From contig LNKV01000128.1 of assembly GCA_001465935.1 (NCBI GenBank), positions 1 to 18,077 of the forward strand: DNA of 18,077 nt, written 5' to 3'. The notes below the pieces were generated by a model. It searched no databases. It was not told the DNA's origin and worked only from the letters and a program-made list of their open reading frames with translations. Both the position numbers and the translations under genes were made by a program. Source of the DNA: Clarireedia homoeocarpa (lineage: Eukaryota; Ascomycota; Leotiomycetes; Helotiales; Rutstroemiaceae). Positions within the stretch are counted from its first letter, which is position 1, and every line of letters starts with the position of its first letter. Of this stretch, positions 9,435 to 18,077 are shown piece by piece.

Positions 9435-9516
9435 TATAAGGGAACGGTAAAAAGACTTCTATTTCCTATACTAGAGAATCTAAAGCTGAAGAGAAAAGAG
9501 AATCTAATCTGAGTGA
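9435..9516 (-). repeat. Inverted LTR 3'-half abutting the truncated 3' LTR
   Basis: TATAAGGGAACGG at 9435 is the reverse complement of the LTR end, and the match runs through ctagagaatctaaagc to aatctgagtga at 9516. With 9383-9434 it forms a fold-back whose arms are about 50 bases, separated by about 30 bases that belong to the LTR end. It is probably the remainder of an inverted LTR copy that was the insertion target of A. Confidence 0.75.
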
Positions 9517-9542
9517 TTGATTGATGATTGATTGATTGATTG
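9514..9542. repeat. TGAT/ATTG microsatellite
   Basis: About seven tetranucleotide units (tgattgattga...gattgattg) with one interruption, directly after the inverted LTR fragment. Confidence 0.85.
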
Positions 9543-9732
9543 TTATTTTTCGTCTGGCGGGTGTGTGCAGTATAGCACGTAACCTTAGTAGGATATATTG
9601 GACTGAAAAACACTAGTATTTTCTATATAATCTAAGTATATAATTATAAGAGCTACCTAATAGTTAACTCTCTATATATAGTAGTTATGTCTAATTGTTA
9701 TAATCTCTTATTCAGAGTATTCAGATCGGTAT
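9543..9732. other. AT-rich stretch between LTR fragment and LINE; probable LINE 3' end
   Basis: No coding frame continues here. It begins with a short GC-containing piece (gtctggcgggtgtgtgcag) and becomes AT-rich. It may contain the 3' UTR of the minus-strand LINE. No poly-T run or target duplication was found. Confidence 0.4.
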
Positions 9733-12603
9733 TTACCGAGTTGTTGGCCTAGAAGGACAGATAATCTCAAAGTACTTTGTATCTTCAAGCTATTTTGCTA
9801 GCTCCAGTATACCCTTTGTACTTCCTAGAAAGTATTCAATATTAGCCTTGTGATCTAGTCTTTTGCTTCTCTTTGCTCTAGTGTAGTAGAAGAGATGCAG
9901 CTGGCTCTTGGGGCGGTCGCAGCTGCAGCTTAGAAAAGCATCCTTATGATGGAGCCTCTTGTGATATGCTGCGAAATCTCCATACTCTGTTCTGGCAGCG
10001 TATATTCTACTCAAGCTTACTCGTGGCAGGGTGAGTTCTGGTGGATTACTGTATACTGTAATTCCTAGGTCTTGGTATAGTTTGAGGGCAGTTGACTGCT
10101 AGGTTATCTGGTGAGCCTTCAGGGCTGAAGCCTTGCTCTTTCTTTTTATATGGGCCAGGGTAGCTAGGATTGAACTCACTGTAGAAGCTCTCACTGCCTC
10201 TTCTACTAGCTTATCTGCAGCTTCGTTCTCTGGGATCTTTGAATACCCTGGACACCACTAGACCTCTACCTTGCCTGCTTGCGTCTAGACTACTTTTTCT
10301 CTGCTAGGCCAAGTGTTTGCTAGTCGTCTGAATTCAGCAAAAGTGGCTTGGCTGGAACTAGTAGTAGGATGTAGTAACCTAGCAACTACTGCCAGATTGT
10401 TTAGGCAGATGATAATTCGATCTGATAAGTGAGTTATTAGTGAGGATAAGGCTGATTTTAGTCTTGCTAGTACTGCGAAAGCCTCGGTGTCGTACACTTC
10501 ACAGTTTCTGCTTAAGGGTATACTTCTATTGAAAAGTGTGATCTCTCCTTGAACTCCTGTCCAGCCTACACCTGCATAGGTTGTATCCCCTAGCTCAATT
10601 AGAGAGTCATCAGTATAAGCTACTATATCTCTTTTGGAGACTGTTTGCATTTTGACTAAAAACTTCTCTACTACAATCTTTTTATCTCTTTCTGTCCGGA
10701 AGCCTACTTGCTGAAGAGCCTCTTCCCATGTTGGCTAGGCTAGTTATGGAGAGAAGTATATCGGGTCTATGAATTCTGCGTCTTGAAATACTACGTAAGC
10801 TCTTGCTAGTCGGGTGTCCTCCTTGTTATGTTTTTCAAGTCTTCTCTTTAATATATATTTTTTGTCTAATTTATATACTTTGGCAGCTAGGGCTTGTAGC
10901 TTTGAGTCTAGATAGATCATTGCTAGCAGGATACTAGCTTCCTTTTGGAGGATAGCCACTGGTATAGTTCTATATACTGGAAGAGCAGTTCTCATCGCCT
11001 TATTCTATACAATATCCAGCTTCCTAACAAGTGTAAGAACTTCGTTGCTTATAGTTTTCCCTTTCTAAGTTCTAGTTCTTGAAGGTCACTATGCTTCTGA
11101 TGTATAGTATGCAATTGGAAGTACGCACGCTTTTATTGCTTGGGTTATAAGCTTTGGGGAGGGGCCGTTTGTAAAAGTGCCTAAAGTCTTAATACTATTT
11201 ATAATTCAAGTTACTTTTGTACTCCAAAAGTCGATATAATGCTTGAAAGTGAGTTTTCTATCAAAGTAGACTCCTAGCCATCTTAATATCGCCTTCTCCA
11301 CAATAGAAGTGACTATATAGATCGTTTTATCTAGTTTAAGGACTGAGATTAGTGGGTTTTTATACTTTCTGTTTTTGGTGAGATGAAGTAGTTCAAACTT
11401 CTCAAAATCGAAGGTGATCCCTTGTGATTATCTTTAAAATAAGGCCTCTTCTCACTTTTGTCTTAGGATTGTACAATTTTTCTCTAGAGTAGTACTTGTC
11501 GAAAGGAAAACTATATCGTCTACATATCCGTATCTGTTGATAAAGATATTACTTCCTAGTTTGAAGACAAGCTCAATATATAATATAAAAAGGATTGGAG
11601 AGATAGAGGATCCTTGAGGTAAGCCGCATTCCAGTGAAAGGGGGGCTTGTGTTTCGTTGTCCCAGCTAATTTATATAGTTCTTTAAGTGGCAAAACTAAC
11701 TATCTATCTAAGTAGTAACTTATCCCACCCTTAGAGTGCTAATATATAGACTAGCCTCCTTGGTAGTATAATATCAAAGGTCCCTTTAATGTCAAGAGTA
11801 AGTAAGGATGCTACTTTTCCGTTTGCCCAAGCCTTCTTAATATCCTAGATTAGAGATGAGGCTAGATCAGTATATAATCTTAAGGGTAGTGCGCCAAATT
11901 ATTGCTTATAAAGGATATAATATTTGATTGCAATCCATAACATTCTTTTTGCTACTAGTCTTTCTAGGCCCTTTCCAAGTACTAATAGAAGTGCAATAGG
12001 CCTATAGGCTCTAAAGTTGCTTTTGTTCTTCTTTGCTAGTTTCTCAATTATTACTAGTACAACATCTCTAAATACTTTGGAGTAGTATCCTAGAGCTAAG
12101 CAGCCATCGAAGAAAGCCTTTATATAATCTTTGATTTGCGCCTATACTAGTTTCAGAACAGAAGTGGTAATCTTGTCTTTGCCAAAGGCGGTGCTCCTAG
12201 CCTTTAGAATAGAGTTTTCAATTTCCTGCTTAGTAAATGGCGGGAAGGGTAGCTTGACTTCGCTTAAGGGGAGTACTGATAGATCGAGGGGGATATCTAC
12301 TATCTCCACCTTATTCTTTAATAAATGTTCTACTAGAAGGAGCCTCTTCTCTTCCGAGGTTTAAGCGATTACTTCATTACTAGGATCTTTTAGAGGAGGG
12401 GAGCTATACTATCCTATAGATTTATACCATCCAATCATTTCAAAGATCTCTTTGCTAGAGCTTACTTTAGAGATCTTGAGATTCCAGTACCTTTTCCTTT
12501 CAGCTGAAAGAGTACTAGTAAATTTACTTCTCACGGCTTTCAGCTCTTTATCTTCCCAGCTCGTATCTAGTCCAAGGTGTTGTAAGCTCTCAATTAAGTT
12601 CAT
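9733..12603 (-). mobile_element. LINE-type non-LTR retrotransposon (Tad/I-like), 5'-truncated, RIP-degraded
   Basis: The minus strand carries RT and RNase H segments of an I/Tad-type LINE in a single phase. The endonuclease domain and ORF1 that should lie upstream (plus-strand coordinates above 12603) are absent, and the sequence changes there to extreme AT-rich DNA. 5' truncation is common for LINEs, but loss by mutation or by a later insertion is also possible. The RNase H and a Cys/His tail, together with the RT, resemble fungal Tad-clade elements. Confidence 0.85.
9733..12603 (-). pseudogene. LINE ORF2 (reverse transcriptase-RNase H), degraded
   Basis: One minus-strand phase runs from 12603 down to TAA at 9733-9735 with many internal stops. 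N-terminal part: a helical linker before RT (SAERKRYWNLKISK), then PFPPFTKQEIENSILKA, YRPIALLLVLGKGLERLVAKRM (about 12050-11940), LTLDIKGTFD (about 11800) and the catalytic YVDD intact at 11526-11515. A connection region (10995-10744) follows. RNase H (10650 to about 10190): YTDDS keeps the first Asp; DTEAF keeps the Glu; CLNNLAV has Asn where Asp is expected; CPGYSKIPENEAAD has Tyr where His is expected. Tail near 9930: CSCDRPKSQLHLFYY, a C-x-C...H...C motif with the last Cys read as Tyr. The losses are G-to-A or C-to-T changes. Not functional. Confidence 0.85.
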
Positions 12604-14954
12604 TTATTATTATAATAAGTTAAACAGATTATTTTATAACTTTATAGTAATTTAATAATAGTAATATAAATATATATATATAGTAATATCTTTATAATAG
12701 ACTTTTCTAAACTATTAAAAGTCTAAAATATAATAGATATTTAAGATATATAAATATACTAATTACTAAAGTATATTAGTATTTTAAATAATAAAGTTGT
12801 AGATATTTTAATAAATTTAAAAACTAATTAAATTATATTAGTTAATAATCTAATAGTTAAACTAATAATTAATAGTTTACACTTTATATTATATAATTTA
12901 TATCTTTATATTTAAAATACTTAGTAAGCTAAAATATAATTTAAACTCTTTATTAACTATAAATATTAAACTTTTATTTATTAAATAAAAATATTTTTAG
13001 AATTTAACTTCCTTTAAATTAAACTCTATTATCTACTAGCTCTTAAAACTACTTATAATATTTAAGACTTTTAAGTTATTAGAAAGTAGTAAAATATATA
13101 AATATTTATTAAACTTATTTAATAAATATTATAAGATCTTCTAAGTATAAAAGATTAATTGAAATTGAAGAAATAGAATTTCTTATCAAACTAGTTTTAT
13201 AAATACATTGTAACTTTATACTCTTAACTACTAATTACTATTTATTAAACTAATTCGATAAATAATCTTAAACTTTAGCTTTTTAATTATTAACTTTCTT
13301 TTATTAAACAAGTTCTATAAATAAACTTAAACTTTATTCTTTTAAATATTAAATTTTCTACTTTATTCTTAATAAAGTAATAATATTTACATAGTTAAAA
13401 AGATATATATAATTAATTAAAGTAAGAAATAGAAACTAATAAACTAATTCTTTAAAAATAAGAAATAAATTATATTCTTATTATAATTAAGTATTATATA
13501 TTAAAGAGTATATAAATTATAAAAAATATTATTATTTTTATATTATAATCTTATAAATCTGATTAATAGATTTATTTTGAAATTTGATTTTATATTAAAG
13601 TTTTAGTAGTTTATTATAAAAGATAAATATATTTAACTATTTATAATATATTAAAACCTTAAAATATAAATAATTAAAGTAAACTTATTTAGTTAATAAA
13701 TAATATATTAAAGAGATTATAAATAAAGGAAGTTCTTTAAAAAAAATTAAATATATTTTATAAATATCTTGTTTTTTTCTTTTAATAAAAGAAAATAGTT
13801 AAGTTTAAATAAATCAAAAGTGGATTAGTAATATAAACTATTTAATAGAACTCTTCTTTATAAATCTACATAATTTAACTAGAATAGATTAAAATAATTA
13901 TATTTTATATTTTAATATAAATTATATAAAATAGTTTTTTAATTTACCTCTTTCTTTACTTTTTCTTATAATTACTTACTTTTAGAAGTTTATTTAAATA
14001 AAATAACTTAAGATTAAATAGATATTATAAAAGCTAATAAATATTACTTTTATAAAAAATATTATTATTAATATTCAAATCAAGTATTTAAAGTATATTA
14101 AAATCGAAATCTATAACTTATTATATTATATTATTATATATTATAGAAACCTCTTTATTTAATAATTAAATTATTTCTTCTTTATTATAAGAAAGAATAT
14201 TATTATTTTTAAATTAGACTTAAATATTATATTAATAAAGAATTATTAAGTATTTAATAAAGAAATTAGAATTAGCTTTATATTCTTTTTTAAACTAAGC
14301 TTTATTAATCTATTTTTTAATTATAAGGAATATTTTAATACTTTTATTTACTTAGAAAACTTATTTATATTTTACTTTTATAATATATATAAAGACAAGT
14401 TTATTTTATAAAAAGTTATTTATTTAATTTGAAATTATCTATTATTTTCTTCAATTGATTTTAGATATAAAGTAAATATATTTATAATACTTTATATTAT
14501 AATCTATATTAAACTCTTTATTTTTTAGTTCTTTTTTAAAAGACTTAATTATATTAGATTTATTATTAAATTATTTTATTATATTCTTATATAGTTTATA
14601 TAGTTATAAGTTGTGAAAAAGCTTAAATATAAAAAATATACTTCTAAAAAGAATATTATAATAAATAAAGCGAAGAAATAAAAGTGTAGTAATAATAATA
14701 AATAGATTAATATAAAGGTTATTAATATTTTGAAGAACTATTTTAAATTCTATATAAGCTTTATTAAAATTATTATATAAAAAGCTTATAAATATCTTCA
14801 AAGAAATTAAAAAGAAAGAGGAATTGCGAAATAAATAATTAAAGTCTTTATTTAATAAATATTTCTTATTATATTATTTAAAGTATAAATAACTTTTATA
14901 AAAAGAAATAATAAAGTTGATATTAAAAAAATCTTTTTTAAATATAAGTTATTA
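12604..14954. other. Extreme AT-rich tract (about 2.35 kb), likely RIP-saturated repeat DNA
   Basis: Rows here contain roughly 10-15% G+C by eye. Remaining C is mostly in CT and remaining G mostly in AG, while CA and TG are rare and TA is very common, the expected end state of heavy RIP. No protein family is recognisable in any frame; the short open frames (for example 14604-14801, minus) are only Ile/Phe/Leu/Tyr/Asn composition. Both edges are sharp: the LINE stops at 12603 and the NLR gene at about 15000. The ancestor may be one or more transposons, or partly the missing rest of the NLR gene. Confidence 0.75.
13185..13361. repeat. 59-bp tandem repeat, three degenerate copies, inside the AT-rich tract
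   Basis: Units start at 13185, 13244 and 13303, each exactly 59 bases. They share at(c/t)aaac..gtt..ataaata, then ctttat.ct and later aa.ttt. Units 2 and 3 are most alike. The period is not a multiple of three, so it is not a coded protein repeat. A more distant related unit may start at 13108. Confidence 0.6.
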
Positions 14955-16282
14955 CTATAAAATATCTTCTAGATTATTTAGTATTTTAAAATATGATTTG
15001 CCATGAAGCCACAAAAAGGAATTCGGCTGCATCTTCCATTTATCGAAGATATCATTGTTTGAGAACCAAAGTCCTGAGCCTTCGTGGCGTTGCTGTAGAG
15101 CTTTGTTGTAATTAGTTGATGGGTCTGGGGCTGATAACCAATGGTCTATCTTTTCTTGTTTCTGCTTGAATGTCAAATGTTTCACATCGTTGCTGGTATC
15201 TTGAACCTCATTATGTATTTGATTCACTTCTGTCTCAACTTAAACATCGTTAGGAAACTTAGGATGATTCATTTATCCTGTTAAAGTAACTAACCTGAAG
15301 AGAGAATCTCACAGATCTTCCTCTCAGCCTCTACCTTATTAGGAGCGATTCGTTTGAGGAGGTCTCTCGCGTATACAGCTGCCGCCATGGCTGCATGCCC
15401 TTGCCACTCGCTATTCTTGTGCGAGTCGGAGTAGTCGCAAATGCCTCGGATGACGAGACACTTGAATCGGTTCATTAGGCCTGCAGCTTCCGTCTCAAAA
15501 CATAATACACCCTTCACGTTGGCTAGGCAATCTCGGAGTTCAGCGTCCTTCATTAACTGATTCCCTGACGCAATGAGCCCGTAATACACCTTGTTATTAT
15601 CATCATACTCCTGCCTTGCATCTCGAATGATCAGGTTTGATTCATCATCACCACAGACAGCAGTACAACTCTCGTCTGATGATCCAACGTGAACAAATGT
15701 ACTCTTGTAAAGCCTGTCGGTAGTAGAATCTGGTCGTCGATACTCCCTTTGCAGTCGCGGATTTCTCTTCAACACGGCCTCAATAGACTTGTCAATCTGA
15801 TTACCCAATCTTTGATATCGGGCATTCAGGTCTTGTACAGCCGCCTGTAGAAGCAATGGTGGGGCGTCCAGATGTCCTGTCGCTCGGAACGCCTTGTCCT
15901 GAACGGTCTGGCCAAAGTCGTACTGGAACACGGCGCCGTTCTCGTAGTCAAGCGAACTAACGACGACGTCGCCAAGACGGATATCCTGCGTTGTTGGGAC
16001 TCCACCACCGATGCCCACCATCAGTCCAAATCTCACATTCGTAAAGGTGCGTAACATATCGCTCGCCACATTTGCTGCACTGACGAGGCCATAGTTCCAG
16101 TGGGGCAAGCAAGCAATAACCACGTTATGCTGCGCAATACGACCCAGCGCGTAGATATTATTGTCGTTGGCGTCTTGCGAAACCAGGCCGGGGTGTTCCT
16201 CGTCGAGAAACTCTTGTGCAGCGACATATTCAGTCGTGACTGCACATATCCATCCCACTGTGTAGTCATTAGGATTCGACAT
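14955..16282 (-). CDS. NLR-like protein: nucleoside phosphorylase (PNP_UDP_1) domain plus start of NACHT, cut before the P-loop
   Basis: Exon 1 (16282-15295) starts at ATG with DYTVGWICAV, the standard start of fungal NLR-type proteins with a phosphorylase domain. Key motifs: GIGGGVP (residues 90-96), RLGDVVVSS (102-110), FETEAAGL (262-269), and RGICDYSDSHKN (279-290) with the catalytic-type Asp. A 65-base intron (15294-15230; GTTAGT donor, CTAAC branch site, CAG acceptor) joins in phase to exon 2. Exon 2 (15229-14955) reads LSAPDPSTNYNKALQQRH, GSGLWF, and NSFLWLHG, the usual approach to a NACHT P-loop. After WLHGK the expected GxxGxGKT/S is missing and an AT-rich sequence runs to TAG at 14955-14957. 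In fungi PNP-NACHT proteins are linked to non-self recognition and regulated cell death. This copy keeps the N-terminal domain but lacks nucleotide binding and repeats. A truncated product of about 420 residues is possible; otherwise a pseudogene. Confidence 0.85.
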
Positions 16283-16400
16283 CAGGTTATCAGAGCTAGA
16301 GAATGATTGGAGAATAGTAGAATATGATTTTAACTGTATTCAACGCCAGGTGGGGAAATTTAGGATAGTTGGTTCTAAGTCGGACAGGTTGGGGTCACCA

Positions 16401-16409
16401 GCTATATAA
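16401..16409 (-). promoter_or_regulatory. Possible TATA-like element of the NLR-like gene
   Basis: ctatataat on the plus strand (attatatag on the coding strand) lies about 120 bases before the ATG at 16282. Position and sequence fit a TATA-type element; there is no further support, and AT-rich DNA makes chance matches common. Confidence 0.25.
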
Positions 16410-17420
16410 TTAGCCTTCTTAGAAATTCGGCTATTCGGTGTGATAAATTGCCCGGCTGTTACATCTCTGCGGCTGATCTGCATATGCATTTAAGCCACTA
16501 CTGTATATAACGGCGAAAAGGACTTCGGTATCGCCGCGATTAAGTTTCATCAATTAGAATCTGTTTTTTATAATGTTTTTGATATAATAAATCGGTTGGT
16601 GGATATATTCCTACAGTTAATCCGTATATGTATTTAAATTACTATTGTATGTAATGGTGAAAAGGATATCGGTATCGCCGCGATTAAGCCTCATCAAATA
16701 GAATCTGCCTTCTAGTCTGCCATTCGGTGTAATAAATTACCTGGTTGATGCGTCTCTACGGCTGAACTGCATATGCATGAATGTAAGCTACGATTGCATA
16801 GGACGGCAACTGGATTTCAATATCGCCGTGATTGAGGCTTATCAATTGAGGCTTATCAAATAGATATTGAACTCGGGGAATCACAGTACTGGTGACAATT
16901 ATGGCTAAGAGCCAACAGCTTTACAGTGTGTTAAATGGGCCAATTATATAGGCACAGGGGACCCCTTGAATGAGTGCGTAGAGGAGTAGATGCCCTGAAG
17001 GCAGTGTAACCCAAGAATACAGGGTTTATATGGTGCTGATCACCTGACAATAGAGTCTGTCTTGTGGTATGGCAAAATTGCCGGGCTATGCCTGCGCTGC
17101 TGATCTGTATTGCATATACATACAAGCTACTGCTGCATATAACCGTGAATAGTTTTCGATATCGCTGCAGTCCAGCTTTATTAAAGAAGGTTCTGCCCAC
17201 TGCCTTTCGATGGCAAGTTGCCCAACTGCTCCACCTCTGCGGCTAGTCTGCATATGCATGTAAGCTGTTACTTTATAGAACAGCAATTGGATTTCGATGT
17301 TACCACGATTGAGCCTTGGTCATCAGGGTCTGACTTCCAGCCCGTCTCTCGGTATAGCAAGTTACCCGGCGGCTATACCTATGTCGTCGGCCTGCACATA
17401 TATATAGTAGCCATTATAAA
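16410..17420. repeat. Degenerate tandem repeat, period about 140-148 bp, about six copies
   Basis: Successive units share a plan: attcggtg(t)aataaatt, then tctctgcggctgatctgcat, atgcatgtaagc, then cggcgaaaaggatttcggta, tcgccgcgattaagcctcat and aatctg. The tatcgccgcgattaag core falls at 16529 and 16673, with weaker versions near 16821, 17160 and 17299. Spacing is 144, 148 and 139 bases, except for a gap between copies 3 and 4 that holds about 195 extra bases. Copies are clearly related but diverged. The function is unknown; it fills the space between the divergent NLR-like and DUF6594 genes. It has normal GC and little RIP damage. Confidence 0.7.
16861..17057. other. Unique insert between repeat copies 3 and 4
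   Basis: This stretch has no similarity to the surrounding 140-bp units and no convincing coding frame. I see no terminal repeats that would make it a small transposon. Confidence 0.4.
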
Positions 17421-17512
17421 CACTCCCTTTGCTTCCAAAGCCGTGTTAAAGTGCATGCTGGCGTAATAAATAATTAAACCATCTTGGTTAGGGGTTCTAG
17501 TTCTCGACTGTC

Positions 17513-17555
17513 TGTTCAGTCTTTCGTTTAATTCTTCTACTTTACTCTCTTTAAT
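17513..17555 (+). promoter_or_regulatory. Pyrimidine-rich leader before the DUF6594 gene
   Basis: A CT-rich run (tcagtctttcgtttaattct, then tctactttactctctttaat) leads directly to the ATG at 17556, with A at position -3. CT-rich tracts just before the start are common at transcription start regions of filamentous ascomycetes. Confidence 0.45.
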
Positions 17556-18077
17556 ATGACTACACAGGAGTCCAATAACTCGTTAGCTATGAAGTTCGCT
17601 AAGCATTGGCAAGCGGCTACCGACGATAATACCCTCACGCTATATGGATTTCGCCGGTTTAAGACCACTCATCTCTTGAATCTTCGTTTTCTCGAGGACG
17701 AAATCGCTGATTTAGACCATACTATCTACCAGGCTGGCCTGAGCCTCCAGTTGGATATCTCGCCTATCGATCGACTAGGCCTTCAACACAGCAAGAGAGA
17801 CCCAAACACGCCAAAATTAGAGGCCACGATAACCGAAGGTTTGGTACTAAAGCTTCGCGATCTACTCAGACAGTATGGTATGTAAACTATGATATTATCC
17901 AAGTATTATTTCTCTCCTATCTTATTAACTTAACCTTCTAGACGAGGCACTCGCCGCCTTTAATCACATTATGGCCATGGAGACTTTCTCTCTGCTAGAC
18001 GATGAGAAACAATCTAGTACTCGTACTGATCTTAGTTTATATGAAAAGTATAAAACGAGGCTCTTGCGACTGGATCT
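17556..18077 (+). CDS. DUF6594-family protein, N-terminal part; open at right edge
   Basis: ATG at 17556 in a good context starts MTTQESNNSLAMKF. Exon 1 ends at 17877 inside a codon. A 64-base intron (17878-17941; GTATGT donor, CTTAAC branch site, TAG acceptor) joins in phase so the protein continues QYDEALAAFNHIMAMETFSLL to the window edge. Without splicing the frame would stop at TAA 17883-17885. The pattern RFKTTHLLNLRFLEDEIADL (residues 34-53), followed by a second helix and ETFSLLDDE, matches the N-terminal helical part of fungal DUF6594 proteins. These proteins usually end with two or three membrane helices, which lie outside the window. Their function is unknown. No stop or RIP damage is seen, so it is probably intact. 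Confidence 0.8.

Noticed and set aside
9425..9613. Open minus-strand frame of 62 codons
   Set aside because: It runs over the inverted LTR, the TGAT microsatellite and LTR bases; the protein is repeat translation only.
14604..14801. 65-codon minus-strand frame resembling a membrane protein
   Set aside because: The hydrophobic look (Ile, Phe, Leu, Tyr) is what any frame in DNA of this composition would give.
12604..14954. AT-rich tract as a mitochondrial insertion or an origin
   Set aside because: No mitochondrial protein or RNA gene is recognisable, and CA/TG depletion with CT/AG retention fits RIP better.
15826..16306. Several overlapping open frames on both strands
   Set aside because: They are shadows of the phosphorylase-domain exon, which alone shows family motifs.
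16931..17466. Open frames of 60-89 codons in the intergenic region
   Set aside because: They overlap the 140-bp repeats on both strands, shift between units and match no family pattern.

Overview
The window looks like a repeat-rich, AT-rich compartment of a filamentous ascomycete (Pezizomycotina-type) genome. The evidence is short GT...AG introns of 56-65 bases with CTAA-type branch sites, three gene families typical of these fungi (a HET-domain protein, a nucleoside-phosphorylase/NACHT NLR-like protein and a DUF6594 protein), and transposons damaged almost only by C-to-T and G-to-A transitions. That damage is the signature of repeat-induced point mutation (RIP). No species is claimed.

Layout. 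1-605: C-terminal end of a HET-domain gene, open at the left edge. 830-9434: a Ty3/gypsy LTR retrotransposon (element A, plus strand) with an LTR of about 167 bp, gag, protease, RT/RNase H, integrase, a GPY/F-like module, a chromodomain-like tail and a polypurine tract. 900-3178: a second element (element B) nested inside the 5' LTR of A. It has TIRs of about 130-145 bp, a 4-bp TATG target duplication and one long frame coding for a retroviral-type integrase with a Cys-rich C-terminus, so it is Ginger-like (Ginger2/TDD type). 9435-9516: an inverted LTR fragment forming a fold-back with the truncated 3' LTR. 9733-12603: a 5'-truncated Tad/I-type LINE on the minus strand (RT, RNase H, terminal Cys/His motif). 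12604-14954: about 2.35 kb of extremely AT-rich decayed DNA containing a 59-bp tandem repeat. 14955-16282 (minus): an NLR-like gene with an intact phosphorylase domain and linker, cut where the NACHT P-loop should start. 16410-17420: a degenerate tandem repeat of about 140-148 bp. 17556-18077: a DUF6594-family gene open at the right edge.

The apparent order of events (inference): A inserted next to or into an inverted LTR copy downstream of the HET gene; B inserted into A's 5' LTR; RIP then damaged both, leaving the reading frames almost free of indels but full of stops. The leftmost repeat sequences (830 to about 1050) largely escaped and act as internal references for the unmutated state. 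The window therefore holds two or three genes of families linked to fungal non-self recognition around a dead transposon island. The best candidates for something little described are the nested Ginger-like element with its TIRs, the NLR cut at the P-loop, and the tandem repeat between the NLR and DUF6594 genes.
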